A stretch of 42,867 nt of DNA from Acinetobacter sp. WU_MDCI_Axc73 (GTDB taxonomy: Bacteria; Pseudomonadota; Gammaproteobacteria; Pseudomonadales; Moraxellaceae). Location of the stretch: contig NZ_JAHPRO010000024.1 in the NCBI RefSeq assembly GCF_025562455.1, forward strand, positions 1-42,867. Reading direction: 5' to 3'. Made by a program: the position numbers and the translations under genes. Under the pieces are notes generated by a model that was not told the origin of the DNA, did no database searches, and worked only from the letters and a program-made list of their open reading frames with translations. Of this stretch, positions 10,268 to 22,528 are shown in pieces; the first letter of the stretch is position 1; each line of letters opens with the position of its first letter.

Positions 10268-10298
10268 AAAAACAGGCGCATAAAGCGCCTGTTTTTTT
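10268..10298. terminator. bidirectional terminator DUF2171/gyrB
   Basis: 12-bp arms 10268-10279 and 10285-10296 with core CAGGCGC/GCGCCTG, A5 before and T7 after. It separates the convergent DUF2171 gene and gyrB. Confidence 0.9.
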
Positions 10299-10313
10299 AT
10301 AAATTAATGTAGC

Positions 10314-13911
<3,598 letters not shown>

Positions 13912-13926
13912 GAAAAAACCTGATCT

Positions 13927-15075
13927 TTAAACACGCATCGGCATCACAACATAAGTTTGATCCGTATGTGCAGGATCTTGAACCAATACTGACTGATTGG
14001 CTTCAGACATTGTCATACTCACATCATCGCCATCAAGTACATTTAGTACATCCAGCAAATACTGGGCATTAAATGACATTTCCATCGATGCATTTTGATA
14101 TTGAATGGCTAAATCCTCAATCGCCTCATCCTGTTCGGGGTTATTGGCACGCAATTGTAAGACATCGGGATTAAAACTTAAGAACACACCGCGTAATTTT
14201 TCATTACTCAAAATCGCAACACGCTGTAAAGATTGTTTAAACACATCATGAGCAATTTGTGCCACTTTATCGCCACCACGTGGAATCACACGGCGATAAT
14301 CTGGAAATTTACCATCAATCAACTTGGTGGTAAAACGCACCGTAATTTCACCTTGTTCCTTATCACGACTCGGCGTGGTAATGGTAACATTGAGGAGTTC
14401 ACGGCCAATCAATAAACGTAACTGTTCATCTTCAATACTCAGCAAACGCTGCAACTCAGCCACAGCTTTACGTGGCACAATCGCTTGTACCAATTGTGTC
14501 GCATTGGAGGAGGCTAAAACTTCACACAAAGCTAAACGGTGGCCATCTGTCGTCACTGCACGTAATTGATTTTCATCAATTTCAAGTAAAGTTCCTGTCA
14601 AATAAAAACGCACATCCTGAACCGCCATCGCAAATGCAGTTTTTTCAAATAAACGCTTTAATTCACGTTGCGTCACTTGAACTTGTGTGCCCTGACTATT
14701 TTCAGTATTGAGTAATGGATAATCTTCGGCAGGTAAAGTACCTAATACAAAACGACTATTGCCTGACTTTAAAATACAACGCTGATCTTCGGTAATATGT
14801 AAATCAATCAGTGCTGCTGTCGGTAAAGATTTACAGATATCCATTAATTTACGAGCAGGCACAGTGGTTTCACCCACTTGTAAACATGCACCTTCTGCCA
14901 ACGTGGTACTCGCAACCAACTCAACTTCCAAATCAGAACCTGTAATGGTCAAAGCGTGATCAGTCGCTTGAATTTTAACGTTTGAAAGAATATTCAAGGT
15001 ATGACGACGTTCCACTGCACCCACTACATGAGACAGAACATTGACTAAACTTTCTTTAGCGATTTTCAAACGCAC
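13927..15075 (-). CDS. dnaN: DNA polymerase III beta sliding clamp
   Basis: Ring-shaped processivity clamp of the replicative polymerase. It is 382 aa with the start MRLKIAKESLVNVLSHVVGAVERRHTL in family form and the C-terminus VVMPMRV typical of clamp proteins. Three clamp repeats are implied by length and by the internal motifs NILSNVKIQ and FPDYRRVIP. It lies 94 bp downstream of dnaA and 15 bp upstream of recF, all leftward from oriC, the conserved arrangement around bacterial origins. Confidence 0.97.
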   Translation of the reverse strand: MRLKIAKESLVNVLSHVVGAVERRHTLNILSNVKIQATDHALTITGSDLEVELVASTTLAEGACLQVGETTVPARKLMDICKSLPTAALIDLHITEDQRCILKSGNSRFVLGTLPAEDYPLLNTENSQGTQVQVTQRELKRLFEKTAFAMAVQDVRFYLTGTLLEIDENQLRAVTTDGHRLALCEVLASSNATQLVQAIVPRKAVAELQRLLSIEDEQLRLLIGRELLNVTITTPSRDKEQGEITVRFTTKLIDGKFPDYRRVIPRGGDKVAQIAHDVFKQSLQRVAILSNEKLRGVFLSFNPDVLQLRANNPEQDEAIEDLAIQYQNASMEMSFNAQYLLDVLNVLDGDDVSMTMSEANQSVLVQDPAHTDQTYVVMPMRV

Positions 15076-15169
15076 AATTCATTCCTCTAAATAACAACTG
15101 AAGGCAATTATTTCATTTTTTAGCTGTGTACTATGCGTCAGTTGATACGACTTTGCAACCGCCGAATGC

Positions 15170-16576
15170 TTAACTTTGTAGTAAGCGTAGCAAGTTTTTA
15201 TAGTCTTCATTAAAGATCGGATCTTCATTTTTCAAACTTTGTACTTTTTCACAGGCATGCATCACAGTACTATGATCTCGTCCCCCAAAGGCCATGCCAA
15301 TTTCAGGAAAACTATCGCCTGTTAATTCTCGTGCTAGCCCCATTGCCAATTGTCTTGGACGAGCATAAATTCGAGTACGTTTTGGTCCAATCAATTCCTT
15401 TAGAGGAATACGAAAATATTCACTCACCACCCGCTGAATATTTTCAACACTAATCGTACGTGCGCGAATCGCCAAGACATCTTTCAAGGATTCTCGGACA
15501 ACATCCAGATCAATTTGAGAACCTTTAAAGCGAGCAATCGCCACAACCTTATTCAATGCACCTTCTAATTCACGCACATTGGCAACCACTTGTTGAGCAA
15601 TAAACAACGCACAGTTGCGAGGTAAATCCACCCCACTGTTTTCTGCTTTTTTCAATAAAATTTCAATTCGAGTTTCGATATCAGGTGGTTCAACCCCAAC
15701 TGAAAGTCCCCATGAAAACCGAGATACCAAACGTGGATCCAGCTCCGTTAACTCTTTCGGATAGCGATCAGAGGTCAAAATAATTTGCTTAGATTCATCC
15801 AACAAGGCATTGAAGGTATAAAAAAATTCAACCAAGCTGGCTTCTTTACCTGCCAACAAATGAATGTCATCGACCAATAATAGATCCAAAGAACGACAAT
15901 TTTTCTTAAACTCTTCAACCTTACCTTTTTGTAAAGAAGAGACAAAATCCTGTACAAAACTTTCTGCAGTCATGTACATCACTCGTGCATTCGGCTTGGC
16001 TTGCAATAAAGCATTCCCTACGGCTTGCATTAAGTGTGTTTTACCCAAACCTGTCGGACCATATAAAAATAATGGATTGTGCTGAGAAGCCCCCAATTGG
16101 GTTAAAACCTTGCGGCAAGTTTCGGCTGCCATTTGGTTAGAGCGACCTTCAACAAAAAGTGAAAAAGTAAATAATGGATTCAGTAAACGTTTTTTTGAAT
16201 TTAAATGTTTAGTCGATGGTATTGACGTAGAGTCCCCCCCATCTTTATGCACAACTTGTTTGACACGTGTTGGTGTGGCAACTGTATTTAATGCGGCAGT
16301 AGTTGTTGCTGGTTGTTCGGCTGGGGATAAAATTGCACCTGGGCGTGAATCAACCAGTATATCGACCTTTCGGATACGACCTTCAGATAATTGTTCCGCT
16401 AAAATTGCGATCAATTCAATATGATGTTCCTGAATATAACGCGTCCAATACGGATTGGGTGCATATAAACGTAAGGTATCCTCCACCTCTTCAGCAACCA
16501 AAGGGCGGATCCACATCGCAAAGACATTATCAGAGAGCTCTTGTCGCAAGCGATTTAAGCAGTCCGTCCACAGCAT
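15170..16576 (-). CDS. dnaA: chromosomal replication initiator DnaA
   Basis: AAA+ protein that binds DnaA boxes in oriC and opens the duplex. Domain I (1-75) begins MLWTDCLNRLRQEL. Domain II is a Thr/Ala/Ser-rich linker (about 80-130). Domain III has Walker A GPTGLGKT (173-180) and Walker B LLLVDDIH. Domain IV ends with the box-binding helix GRDHSTVMHACEKV. At 468 aa its linker differs in wording and length from the A. baumannii protein as I remember it, while the ATPase core is nearly the same. The ATG at 16576 has AGGGGA upstream. Its promoter holds a DnaA box. The linker codons include an exact copy of the oriC palindrome TTTRAATTYAAA (16194-16205). Confidence 0.97.
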   Translation of the reverse strand: MLWTDCLNRLRQELSDNVFAMWIRPLVAEEVEDTLRLYAPNPYWTRYIQEHHIELIAILAEQLSEGRIRKVDILVDSRPGAILSPAEQPATTTAALNTVATPTRVKQVVHKDGGDSTSIPSTKHLNSKKRLLNPLFTFSLFVEGRSNQMAAETCRKVLTQLGASQHNPLFLYGPTGLGKTHLMQAVGNALLQAKPNARVMYMTAESFVQDFVSSLQKGKVEEFKKNCRSLDLLLVDDIHLLAGKEASLVEFFYTFNALLDESKQIILTSDRYPKELTELDPRLVSRFSWGLSVGVEPPDIETRIEILLKKAENSGVDLPRNCALFIAQQVVANVRELEGALNKVVAIARFKGSQIDLDVVRESLKDVLAIRARTISVENIQRVVSEYFRIPLKELIGPKRTRIYARPRQLAMGLARELTGDSFPEIGMAFGGRDHSTVMHACEKVQSLKNEDPIFNEDYKNLLRLLQS

Positions 16577-16594
16577 GTGATTCCCCTATCTCTT

Positions 16595-16978
16595 TTTAAA
16601 TTCAAAAATAATCCGCCCTTCCACAAGAAAGGGTCGCCATTCTAACCAAGTTATCCACATCTGTCATGAACAAAACCACCAAGTTTGTTCAAAAAGAATC
16701 CTTTCGCGCTTTAAATTTAAATTTAAATTCAAAGCACCTGTGGATAAGTTTTACCATAAGCTGGGGATAGTTTTGCGTGATAAGTTATCCACAATTTATA
16801 AGTTTTATAAAAACACAGTTATTCACAACCCAACAAGCTGATTTTTAAATTCAAATCACTGCTTTCCACAGAAAAATCGCACCCTAATAAGAATAAATTT
16901 AAATTTTAAAATTTGAATTTATTTAATAGCTAATCACTTGCTGTGGATAATCTAGCGATTTATGAATTTAAATTCAAA
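16595..16978. repeat. oriC cluster of the TTTRAATTYAAA palindrome
   Basis: Exact copies at 16595-16606, 16710-16721, 16716-16727, 16722-16733, 16844-16855 and 16967-16978, interleaved with the DnaA boxes. Near-copies lie at 16912 and 16961. A seventh exact copy lies inside dnaA (16194-16205). The same motif recurs ten times at 31792-32326. Confidence 0.8.
16639..16667 (-). promoter_or_regulatory. dnaA promoter with internal DnaA box
   Basis: On the minus strand ATGACA (16662-16667), a 17-bp spacer and TAGAAT (16639-16644). The spacer contains the perfect DnaA box at 16651-16659, so DnaA bound there would block RNA polymerase. This is the classic arrangement for dnaA autorepression. Confidence 0.65.
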
Positions 16979-17173
16979 TGTTTGCATAATCACCAAATCT
17001 ATCTTAAGTTTGTTGATAAATATGAGAATAAGATGTGGGTATGTAAAAAACAAGAGTAAATTTAATAGATTAGATTGTGTATAAATTTTGTAGGCTTATT
17101 TCTATAGAAAGGCAGAATAAATGGAAAGATTTTCAAAAAATACTGAATAAAATGTAAACTTTTTGATTTTTCA

Positions 17174-17202
17174 TTGACAGTATGGTCGTTGCACCATAAA
17201 AT
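17174..17202 (+). promoter_or_regulatory. rpmH operon promoter
   Basis: TTGACA (17174-17179), a 17-bp spacer and TAAAAT (17197-17202), near-consensus sigma-70, 41 bp before rpmH. Confidence 0.85.
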
Positions 17203-17243
17203 CGCGAACCTTTACAGAAAGATCATATTTTGGGAGTTTCGAT

Positions 17244-17378
17244 ATGAAACGTACTTTTCAGCCCTCTGAACTAAAACGTAAACGTGTTCATGGTTTCCGC
17301 GCTCGTATGGCAACTAAAGCTGGTCGTCAAGTATTGGCTCGCCGTCGTGCTAAAGGTCGTCATAGCCTAACTGTTTAA
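17244..17378 (+). CDS. rpmH: 50S ribosomal protein L34
   Basis: Small basic protein of the large ribosomal subunit, 44 aa. The translation starts [19 protein letters not shown] and ends KGRHSLTV, matching L34 along its whole length. GGGAG lies 9 bp before the ATG and a near-consensus promoter precedes it. It is the first gene of the rpmH-rnpA-yidD-yidC series, directed away from oriC. Confidence 0.97.
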
Positions 17379-17417
17379 TTTATTTAAATCGTTATTACTA
17401 CTACACGATCGGGTGTT

Positions 17418-17810
17418 ATGGCACTTTATAGTTTCGGTACAAATGTACGCTTACATTGTGCTGCTGATTTTAAAAGTGTGTTTGATGGTGCGCTTTTTAA
17501 AGTGCATCAACCCCATTTTTTATTTTTGGCAAAACCTTCTGAACAGCCTCAAAGCCGTTTAGGATTGGTTGTTGCCAAAAAAAAAGTGCGCCGTGCGCAC
17601 GAAAGAAATCGAATAAAACGACTTGCACGTGAAAGCTTTCGTTTGCATCAACAGCAATTAGCACTGATTGATATTGTAGTCATGCCTAAACTTGGCATTG
17701 AAACAATATCGAATGCTGATCTGACTCAGCAACTTCAATTGGCTTGGCGTAAGTTAAACCGTCTTGCACACAAGCATCAAAACACCATCTCTCCCTCAAT
17801 TGAAAAATAG
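17418..17810 (+). CDS. rnpA: ribonuclease P protein component
   Basis: Protein cofactor of the RNase P ribozyme, which matures tRNA 5' ends. It is 130 aa and shows the RNR signature [18 protein letters not shown] (about 57-74), preceded by [11 protein letters not shown]. It is basic and small, as expected. The ATG at 17418 begins [13 protein letters not shown]. The Shine-Dalgarno is weak, suggesting coupling with rpmH, 39 bp upstream. yidD follows after 9 bp. Confidence 0.95.
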   Translation: MALYSFGTNVRLHCAADFKSVFDGALFKVHQPHFLFLAKPSEQPQSRLGLVVAKKKVRRAHERNRIKRLARESFRLHQQQLALIDIVVMPKLGIETISNADLTQQLQLAWRKLNRLAHKHQNTISPSIEK

Positions 17811-17819
17811 AGATGACCA

Positions 17820-18140
17820 ATGGTATCTATCCTGCATTGGTTGATTCGATTTTATCAAATTGCCTTGAGTCCTTTGCTTGGACCGCGTTGTCGCTATATA
17901 CCTACTTGTTCACAATATGCGTTGGAAGCTATTCATCGCTATGGTGCAATCAAAGGCAGTTGGCTGGCAGTTAATCGTGTCTGTCGATGTCATCCTTGGG
18001 GAGGGAGTGGGTATGATCCTGTACCTGCGAAAGCAATTCGTTTTATTTCATTTCAGCAAATAGATTCTCAAAAGCCTCACGTTGCTGTACCCTTTCGTGA
18101 GCGTTTATTAAACCAAAATCACTTTAACCACTTGGGATAA
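17820..18140 (+). CDS. yidD: membrane protein insertion efficiency factor YidD
   Basis: Small membrane-associated protein that helps YidC-dependent insertion. It is 106 aa with the family block [22 protein letters not shown], given here in part as [14 protein letters not shown], and then [15 protein letters not shown]. The three or more cysteines and the GG-GYDPVP motif are diagnostic. The C-terminal ~35 residues are variable. It sits 9 bp after rnpA and 5 bp before yidC, so it is cotranscribed and probably translationally coupled. Confidence 0.95.
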   Translation: MVSILHWLIRFYQIALSPLLGPRCRYIPTCSQYALEAIHRYGAIKGSWLAVNRVCRCHPWGGSGYDPVPAKAIRFISFQQIDSQKPHVAVPFRERLLNQNHFNHLG

Positions 18141-18145
18141 TTGAT

Positions 18146-19894
18146 ATGCAACAATGGGCCAGGTTTGCGATTCTCGGAGCCATGTTTGTCACCGCATATT
18201 TGCTTATCTTGGCTTGGCAAAAAGATTATGGTCATAGCACTACTTCTACTCAACCTGCGCCTGCTGCTGTGGTTGAATCTCATGAAGTGTCTGCTGACCT
18301 GCCAAATAGCCAAGCTACTGCGACATCGACAGATGTGCCACAAGCAAATATTGCGACGCAACAAGTTACAGATGCGACAGCACCTGTGAATCAACAGCTT
18401 ATTTCAGTACAAACTGACCTCTATCACCTTTGGATTAATCCTAAAGGTGGCGATATTGTGCGTATTGAATTACTCAATCATGATAAAGATAAAAACAGTG
18501 ACCAGCCTTTTGTAATGCTGGAAAGCGATGCGAAACGTACCTATGTGGCACAATCTGGTTTAATTGGATTGAATGGTCCAGACAGTAGTCGCCAAGGTCG
18601 TCCACAGTATGAAGTTGAAAAAACAGCTTATACATTAGCCGATGCCAAAGATAGCCAAGAAAAAGACGGTAAAACTGAAAAAGTTCTCACGATCCCGATG
18701 GTTTATAAAACGGCTGATGGTGTTGAAATTATCAAACGTTTTACTTTCAAACAGGGTGATTATCCAGTTGTTGTGAGCTATCAGGTGGTAAACCGTAGTG
18801 CACAAAATTGGCAAGGACAAATGTTTGGACAAATCAAACGTGATAACTCAGAAGATCCAGGTAAGTCGGATCAGGGTATTTTCACCTTGGGTACTTTCCT
18901 TGGGGGCGCATGGGGAACACCTGATGAGCATTATAATAAGCTAAAATTTGCTAATTTCTCTGATGAAAAGCTCAATGTTGATGCCAAAGGCGGTTGGGTG
19001 GCGATGGTGCAGCATTATTTCGTCAGTGCGTGGATTCCCGGTCATTTTGGTGATCAGGCTTATACAGCCAAGTTAGAATCGCGTAAATCTGCTGATAATA
19101 TGAATATCATTGGCTTTACTTCTCCGACCATTAATGTGCCTGCTGGCAAAACCATGACGGTCGATGCGACGTTCTATTCTGGGCCAAAAATCCAGTCTGA
19201 ATTGAAAGATCTCGCAGTCGGTTTAAATCAAACCGTTGACTATGGTTGGTTGTGGCCAATTGCTAAACTATTGTTCCTTGGTTTGCAATTTTTCCATAGC
19301 ATCGTAGGAAACTGGGGCTGGTCAATTATTCTTTTGACGATTGTGGTGAAATTGATTCTGTGGCCGTTATCTTCAAAAAGCTACCGTTCTATGGCCAAGA
19401 TGCGTGTGATTGCACCTGAAATGCAACGCATGAAAGAAGAATTTGGTGAAGACCGCATGCGTTTCTCTCAAGAAATGATGGCGCTTTACAAACGTGAACA
19501 GGTTAATCCGCTTTCAGGCTGTTTACCGTTGTTACTGCAAATGCCAATTTTCCTAGCCTTGTATTGGGTCTTGATGGAAAGTGTGGAATTGCGTCATGCG
19601 CCGTGGATGCTTTGGATTCAGGATTTATCTGCAATGGATCCATGGTTTATCCTGCCGTTGTTGATGGGCGCAACCATGTTTATCCAGCAAATGCTCAATC
19701 CACAACCTGCCGATCCAATGCAGGCCAAAGTGTTCCGCATTATGCCAATCATTTTCACTGTGTTTATGTTGTTCTTCCCATCAGGTCTGGTGTTGTACTG
19801 GATCGTGAACAATAGTATTACGATTCTTCAGCAATGGTTTATCAATAAAAACGTTGCGAAAAATCGTCCAGCTACCCCAGAAGTAAGTTCTTAA
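18146..19894 (+). CDS. yidC: membrane protein insertase YidC
   Basis: Inner-membrane insertase working alone or with SecYEG. At 582 aa it is the long Gram-negative form: an N-terminal membrane anchor (RFAILGAMFVTAYLLILAW), a Thr/Ala/Gln-rich linker, a large periplasmic domain (about 85-350) and a C-terminal five-helix core. The core holds GNWGWSIILLTIVVKLILWPLS and the hydrophilic-groove Arg region, followed by NPLSGCLPLLLQMPIFLALY. It is the last gene before a terminator at 19922-19960. Confidence 0.97.
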   Translation: MQQWARFAILGAMFVTAYLLILAWQKDYGHSTTSTQPAPAAVVESHEVSADLPNSQATATSTDVPQANIATQQVTDATAPVNQQLISVQTDLYHLWINPKGGDIVRIELLNHDKDKNSDQPFVMLESDAKRTYVAQSGLIGLNGPDSSRQGRPQYEVEKTAYTLADAKDSQEKDGKTEKVLTIPMVYKTADGVEIIKRFTFKQGDYPVVVSYQVVNRSAQNWQGQMFGQIKRDNSEDPGKSDQGIFTLGTFLGGAWGTPDEHYNKLKFANFSDEKLNVDAKGGWVAMVQHYFVSAWIPGHFGDQAYTAKLESRKSADNMNIIGFTSPTINVPAGKTMTVDATFYSGPKIQSELKDLAVGLNQTVDYGWLWPIAKLLFLGLQFFHSIVGNWGWSIILLTIVVKLILWPLSSKSYRSMAKMRVIAPEMQRMKEEFGEDRMRFSQEMMALYKREQVNPLSGCLPLLLQMPIFLALYWVLMESVELRHAPWMLWIQDLSAMDPWFILPLLMGATMFIQQMLNPQPADPMQAKVFRIMPIIFTVFMLFFPSGLVLYWIVNNSITILQQWFINKNVAKNRPATPEVSS

Positions 19895-19921
19895 CTGACT
19901 TTCTGACTCATAAGAGCTGAT

Positions 19922-19960
19922 AAAATCCGCTTAGGATGCTAATCTTGAGCGGATTTTTTT
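19922..19960 (+). terminator. yidC terminator
   Basis: Arms AAAATCCGCT (19922-19931) and AGCGGATTTT (19947/8-19956) with a 16-nt loop, followed by a T run. It separates the rpmH-yidC series from mnmE. Confidence 0.8.
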
Positions 19961-19994
19961 ATTTCTATTTTCTTGCAATAGTTAGGTTATTGTT

Positions 19995-21350
19995 ATGCTT
20001 GCACAAACCACCATCACTGCAATTGCTACCCCTCCTGGACGTGGTGGTGTGGGGGTTATTCGTCTTTCTGGTCCTAAAGCTTTTATGATTGCAGAGGCGC
20101 TGACGAAAAAAATACTCCCTGAACCGCGTATGGCGGGTTTCCGTCAGTTTTTTGATGCGGCTGGTGAGGTGATGGATGAAGGCTTGGTTTTGTGTTTTCC
20201 TAATCCACATTCATTTACAGGTGAAGATGTAGTGGAGTTACAGGGACATGGTGGCCCTGTTATTCAAAATGCGTTGCTGGCCCGTTTATTTGAATTGGGG
20301 GCTAAGGCTGCCAAAGCAGGTGAATTTTCCATGCGTGCCTTTGAAAATGGCAAACTGGATCTGGTGCAGGCCGAAGCAATTGCAGATTTGATTGATGCCA
20401 CCTCGCAACCAGCTGCACGTTCTGCTGTACGCTCATTACAGGGTGCTTTTTCCACTAAAATTAATACTGTTTTAGAAAAACTTATTCATTTGCGTTTGAA
20501 CGTTGAAGCTGCGATTGATTTCCCTGAAGAAGAAATTGATTTTTTGGCAGATGGAAAAATTTTAGCTTTACTGGATGAGGTAAAACAATCAGTAAAGGCG
20601 GTACAACAATCAGCACGACAAGGTCAGTTGTTGCGTGAAGGCTTACAAGTCGTGATTGCGGGTAAGCCTAATGCGGGCAAGTCCAGCTTACTCAATGCGC
20701 TGGCAGGCAATGAGCGCGCGATTGTGACAGATATTGCCGGAACCACCCGTGATGTCCTACATGAAAAAATTAGCTTAAATGGCTTACCCATCACTTTAAC
20801 GGATACTGCGGGATTACGTGAAACAGGTGATATTGTTGAAAAAGAAGGGATCCGCCGTGCGATTAAAGAAATTGAACAAGCCGATCTATTGCTGTTGGTT
20901 TATGATTTGAGTCAAAGTGACGATCCTTTACAACTTGCTCAGGAGTATTTTAAAGATCATCTTGATCCGAAACGTTTAATCCTGATTGGGAACAAGTCTG
21001 ATTTACTTGAACAAACCACAGCAAGTGATCAATATCAGGGGTTTCGTCATGTTAAGGTTTCGGCCAAACAGGAAACTGGCGTAGAAATCCTCATAGAGAC
21101 GATTACAGCGCATGCAGGCTTTCATCCTGAGGAGGACACCTTTATTGCCAGAACTCGTCATCTCGACGCAATGAAGCGCACTCAGCATTATCTGGATGAA
21201 GCACGCGAACAGCTTGTAGTTTTTCATGCAGGAGAGTTGGTCGCTGAATCTTTACGATTGGCGCAAAATGCATTAGGTGAAATTACAGGTGACTTTAGTG
21301 CAGATGATCTGCTAGGCAAGATTTTCGGTTCATTCTGTATTGGGAAATAA
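19995..21350 (+). CDS. mnmE: tRNA uridine-5-carboxymethylaminomethyl modification GTPase
   Basis: With MnmG it modifies the wobble uridine of several tRNAs. It is 451 aa. The N-terminal folate-binding domain starts TTITAIATPPGRGGVGVIRLSG. The GTPase domain has G1 GKPNAGKSS, G2 GTTRD, G3 DTAGLRET and G4 NKSD, and the C-terminus is the diagnostic CIGK. The ATG at 19995 fits the family. In many gammaproteobacteria rsmG-parA-parB follow in this neighbourhood. Here they are absent, but a perfect parS lies 170 bp downstream. Confidence 0.97.
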   Translation: MLAQTTITAIATPPGRGGVGVIRLSGPKAFMIAEALTKKILPEPRMAGFRQFFDAAGEVMDEGLVLCFPNPHSFTGEDVVELQGHGGPVIQNALLARLFELGAKAAKAGEFSMRAFENGKLDLVQAEAIADLIDATSQPAARSAVRSLQGAFSTKINTVLEKLIHLRLNVEAAIDFPEEEIDFLADGKILALLDEVKQSVKAVQQSARQGQLLREGLQVVIAGKPNAGKSSLLNALAGNERAIVTDIAGTTRDVLHEKISLNGLPITLTDTAGLRETGDIVEKEGIRRAIKEIEQADLLLLVYDLSQSDDPLQLAQEYFKDHLDPKRLILIGNKSDLLEQTTASDQYQGFRHVKVSAKQETGVEILIETITAHAGFHPEEDTFIARTRHLDAMKRTQHYLDEAREQLVVFHAGELVAESLRLAQNALGEITGDFSADDLLGKIFGSFCIGK

Positions 21351-21359
21351 GATAAGAAT

Positions 21360-21392
21360 AAAAAAACACTCATGATCTTTCGGTCATGAGTG
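21360..21392 (-). terminator. intrinsic terminator on the minus strand after mnmE
   Basis: Perfect 9-bp arms CACTCATGA (21367-21375) and TCATGAGTG (21384-21392). The T run occurs only on the minus strand, after the stem. It faces the 3' end of mnmE, and no annotated gene reads into it from the right, so it may end a small leftward RNA. On the plus strand it is a hairpin without a T run. Confidence 0.6.
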
Positions 21393-21518
21393 CGTGGAGA
21401 GTTTCGGAATCTTATCAGCTTAAACCTATTCCAATCAGATTGCGTATAAGTTATGTGAAAATGATTTTAATTTAATAAAAATAAGGTTCACCTTGATTTT
21501 CATTGTTTAAAATAAAAA

Positions 21519-21534
21519 TGTTTCACGTGAAACA
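21519..21534. other. parS, ParB-binding site
   Basis: TGTTTCACGTGAAACA, a perfect 16-bp palindrome identical to the chromosomal parS consensus. It lies in the mnmE-dsbC spacer about 4.6 kb from oriC and would load ParB for origin segregation. parA and parB are not in the window. Confidence 0.92.
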
Positions 21535-21709
21535 TTAGAATTCTTTCATAATCGCTTAAATCCCTTTAATTTTCTCCCATTTGGAAACAATAAATGGGTT
21601 TTTATAAAAGACGTCTATTCATTGAGTTGCTTGAGCGCTATAAAAAATATAACAGAGCAGATCTGCATTTCTTTTACAATACAGCTTTGTTTTGGTTGGG
21701 TCTGATGAC

Positions 21710-22411
21710 ATGTATAAAATTTTACTGGCAGCTTTAATAACTACATGGGCTTTTTCAAGTCAAGCCAGTGTAGAAAGTGTGCAGATTCAACTCAAACAAA
21801 AGTATCCCAAGTTAAATATTGGCAATATTCAGAAAACCGAAATGCAAGGTTTATATAGCGCGACACTTGATAATCAGATTATTTATATCGGTGAAAATGC
21901 AGAACATATTTTGATTGGTTCGATGATTCGTTTAAAAGATCAGCATAATTTAACAAAGGATCTGGTGGTAAAAAACAAAACGATTAATTGGAATCAGTTA
22001 CCTTTGCAGGACGCCATTAAAACTGTGAAAGGCAATGGTAAACGTCAAATCGCGATTTTTTCCGATCCCAATTGTCCTTATTGCAAACAATTAGAAAATC
22101 AACTCGATCTACTGAAAAATGTCACGATCTATACCTTTATTTATCCTATCCGAAGTCAGTCTGTACAGCCTTCCAAACAAGTCTGGTGCGAAGCAAACCG
22201 TACTTATGCTTGGAATAATTTGATTCGAAAAGGGATAGTGCCACAAACACTGACCACTTGTGCAAATCCTATTGATCGCAATTTAAAGTTAGGTCAAATT
22301 TTAGGGATACAGGGAACTCCAACGTTGATTTTTTCAAATGGCTTTAAAGCAGCTGGCGTGGTTTCGGCTGAACAAATTGAATCGTTGTGGAAAGAATTTA
22401 AACTGGATTAA
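21710..22411 (+). CDS. dsbC: thiol:disulfide isomerase DsbC family
   Basis: Periplasmic disulfide isomerase that reshuffles wrong disulfides. The protein (233 aa) has a signal peptide (MYKILLAALITTWAFSSQA), an N-terminal dimerisation domain (about 22-85) and a thioredoxin domain. The active site is CPYC (122-125) in SDPNCPYCKQLE. The cis-proline loop is GTPTLIF. A second Cys pair (VWCEAN and TTCANP) matches the structural disulfide of DsbC. The ATG at 21710 starts the signal peptide, while the TTG at 21692 would add a hydrophilic extension. It is monocistronic. Confidence 0.9.
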   Translation: MYKILLAALITTWAFSSQASVESVQIQLKQKYPKLNIGNIQKTEMQGLYSATLDNQIIYIGENAEHILIGSMIRLKDQHNLTKDLVVKNKTINWNQLPLQDAIKTVKGNGKRQIAIFSDPNCPYCKQLENQLDLLKNVTIYTFIYPIRSQSVQPSKQVWCEANRTYAWNNLIRKGIVPQTLTTCANPIDRNLKLGQILGIQGTPTLIFSNGFKAAGVVSAEQIESLWKEFKLD

Positions 22412-22434
22412 GCTATAAATTTCATTTTTAACGC

Positions 22435-22462
22435 TTAAGGCTGATATAGCTATCAGCCTTAA
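22435..22462. terminator. hairpin between convergent dsbC and the GlsB-like gene
   Basis: Perfect 12-bp arms TTAAGGCTGATA (22435-22446) and TATCAGCCTTAA (22451-22462), 4-nt loop. T runs on either side are weak, but the position between convergent genes suits a bidirectional terminator. Confidence 0.65.
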
Positions 22463-22528
22463 CCAAATTTAAAAAAATGAGGTATTTTCTACAGAAATTA
22501 ACACGTTTATTTAGATTTTAGAGCAAAT

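Larger units (their letters stand above)
16577..17243. other. oriC: chromosomal replication origin oriC
   Basis: Spacer of 667 bp between divergent dnaA and rpmH. Perfect DnaA boxes (TTATCCACA) lie at 16651-16659 (+), 16739-16747 (-), 16785-16793 (+) and 16942-16950 (-). One-base variants lie at 16819-16827 (TTATTCACA, +), 17011-17019 (-) and 17076-17084 (-). The A/T-rich part between 16880 and 17170 could contain the unwinding element. Six exact copies of the palindrome TTTRAATTYAAA begin at 16595, 16710, 16716, 16722, 16844 and 16967, three of them overlapping. The position, the boxes and the divergent gene order together make this the origin with high confidence. Confidence 0.92.

Noticed and set aside
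16303..16599. 98-aa plus-strand open frame opposite the dnaA 5' end
   Set aside because: Complement of the conserved dnaA coding region. It crosses the dnaA start and has no RBS or family.
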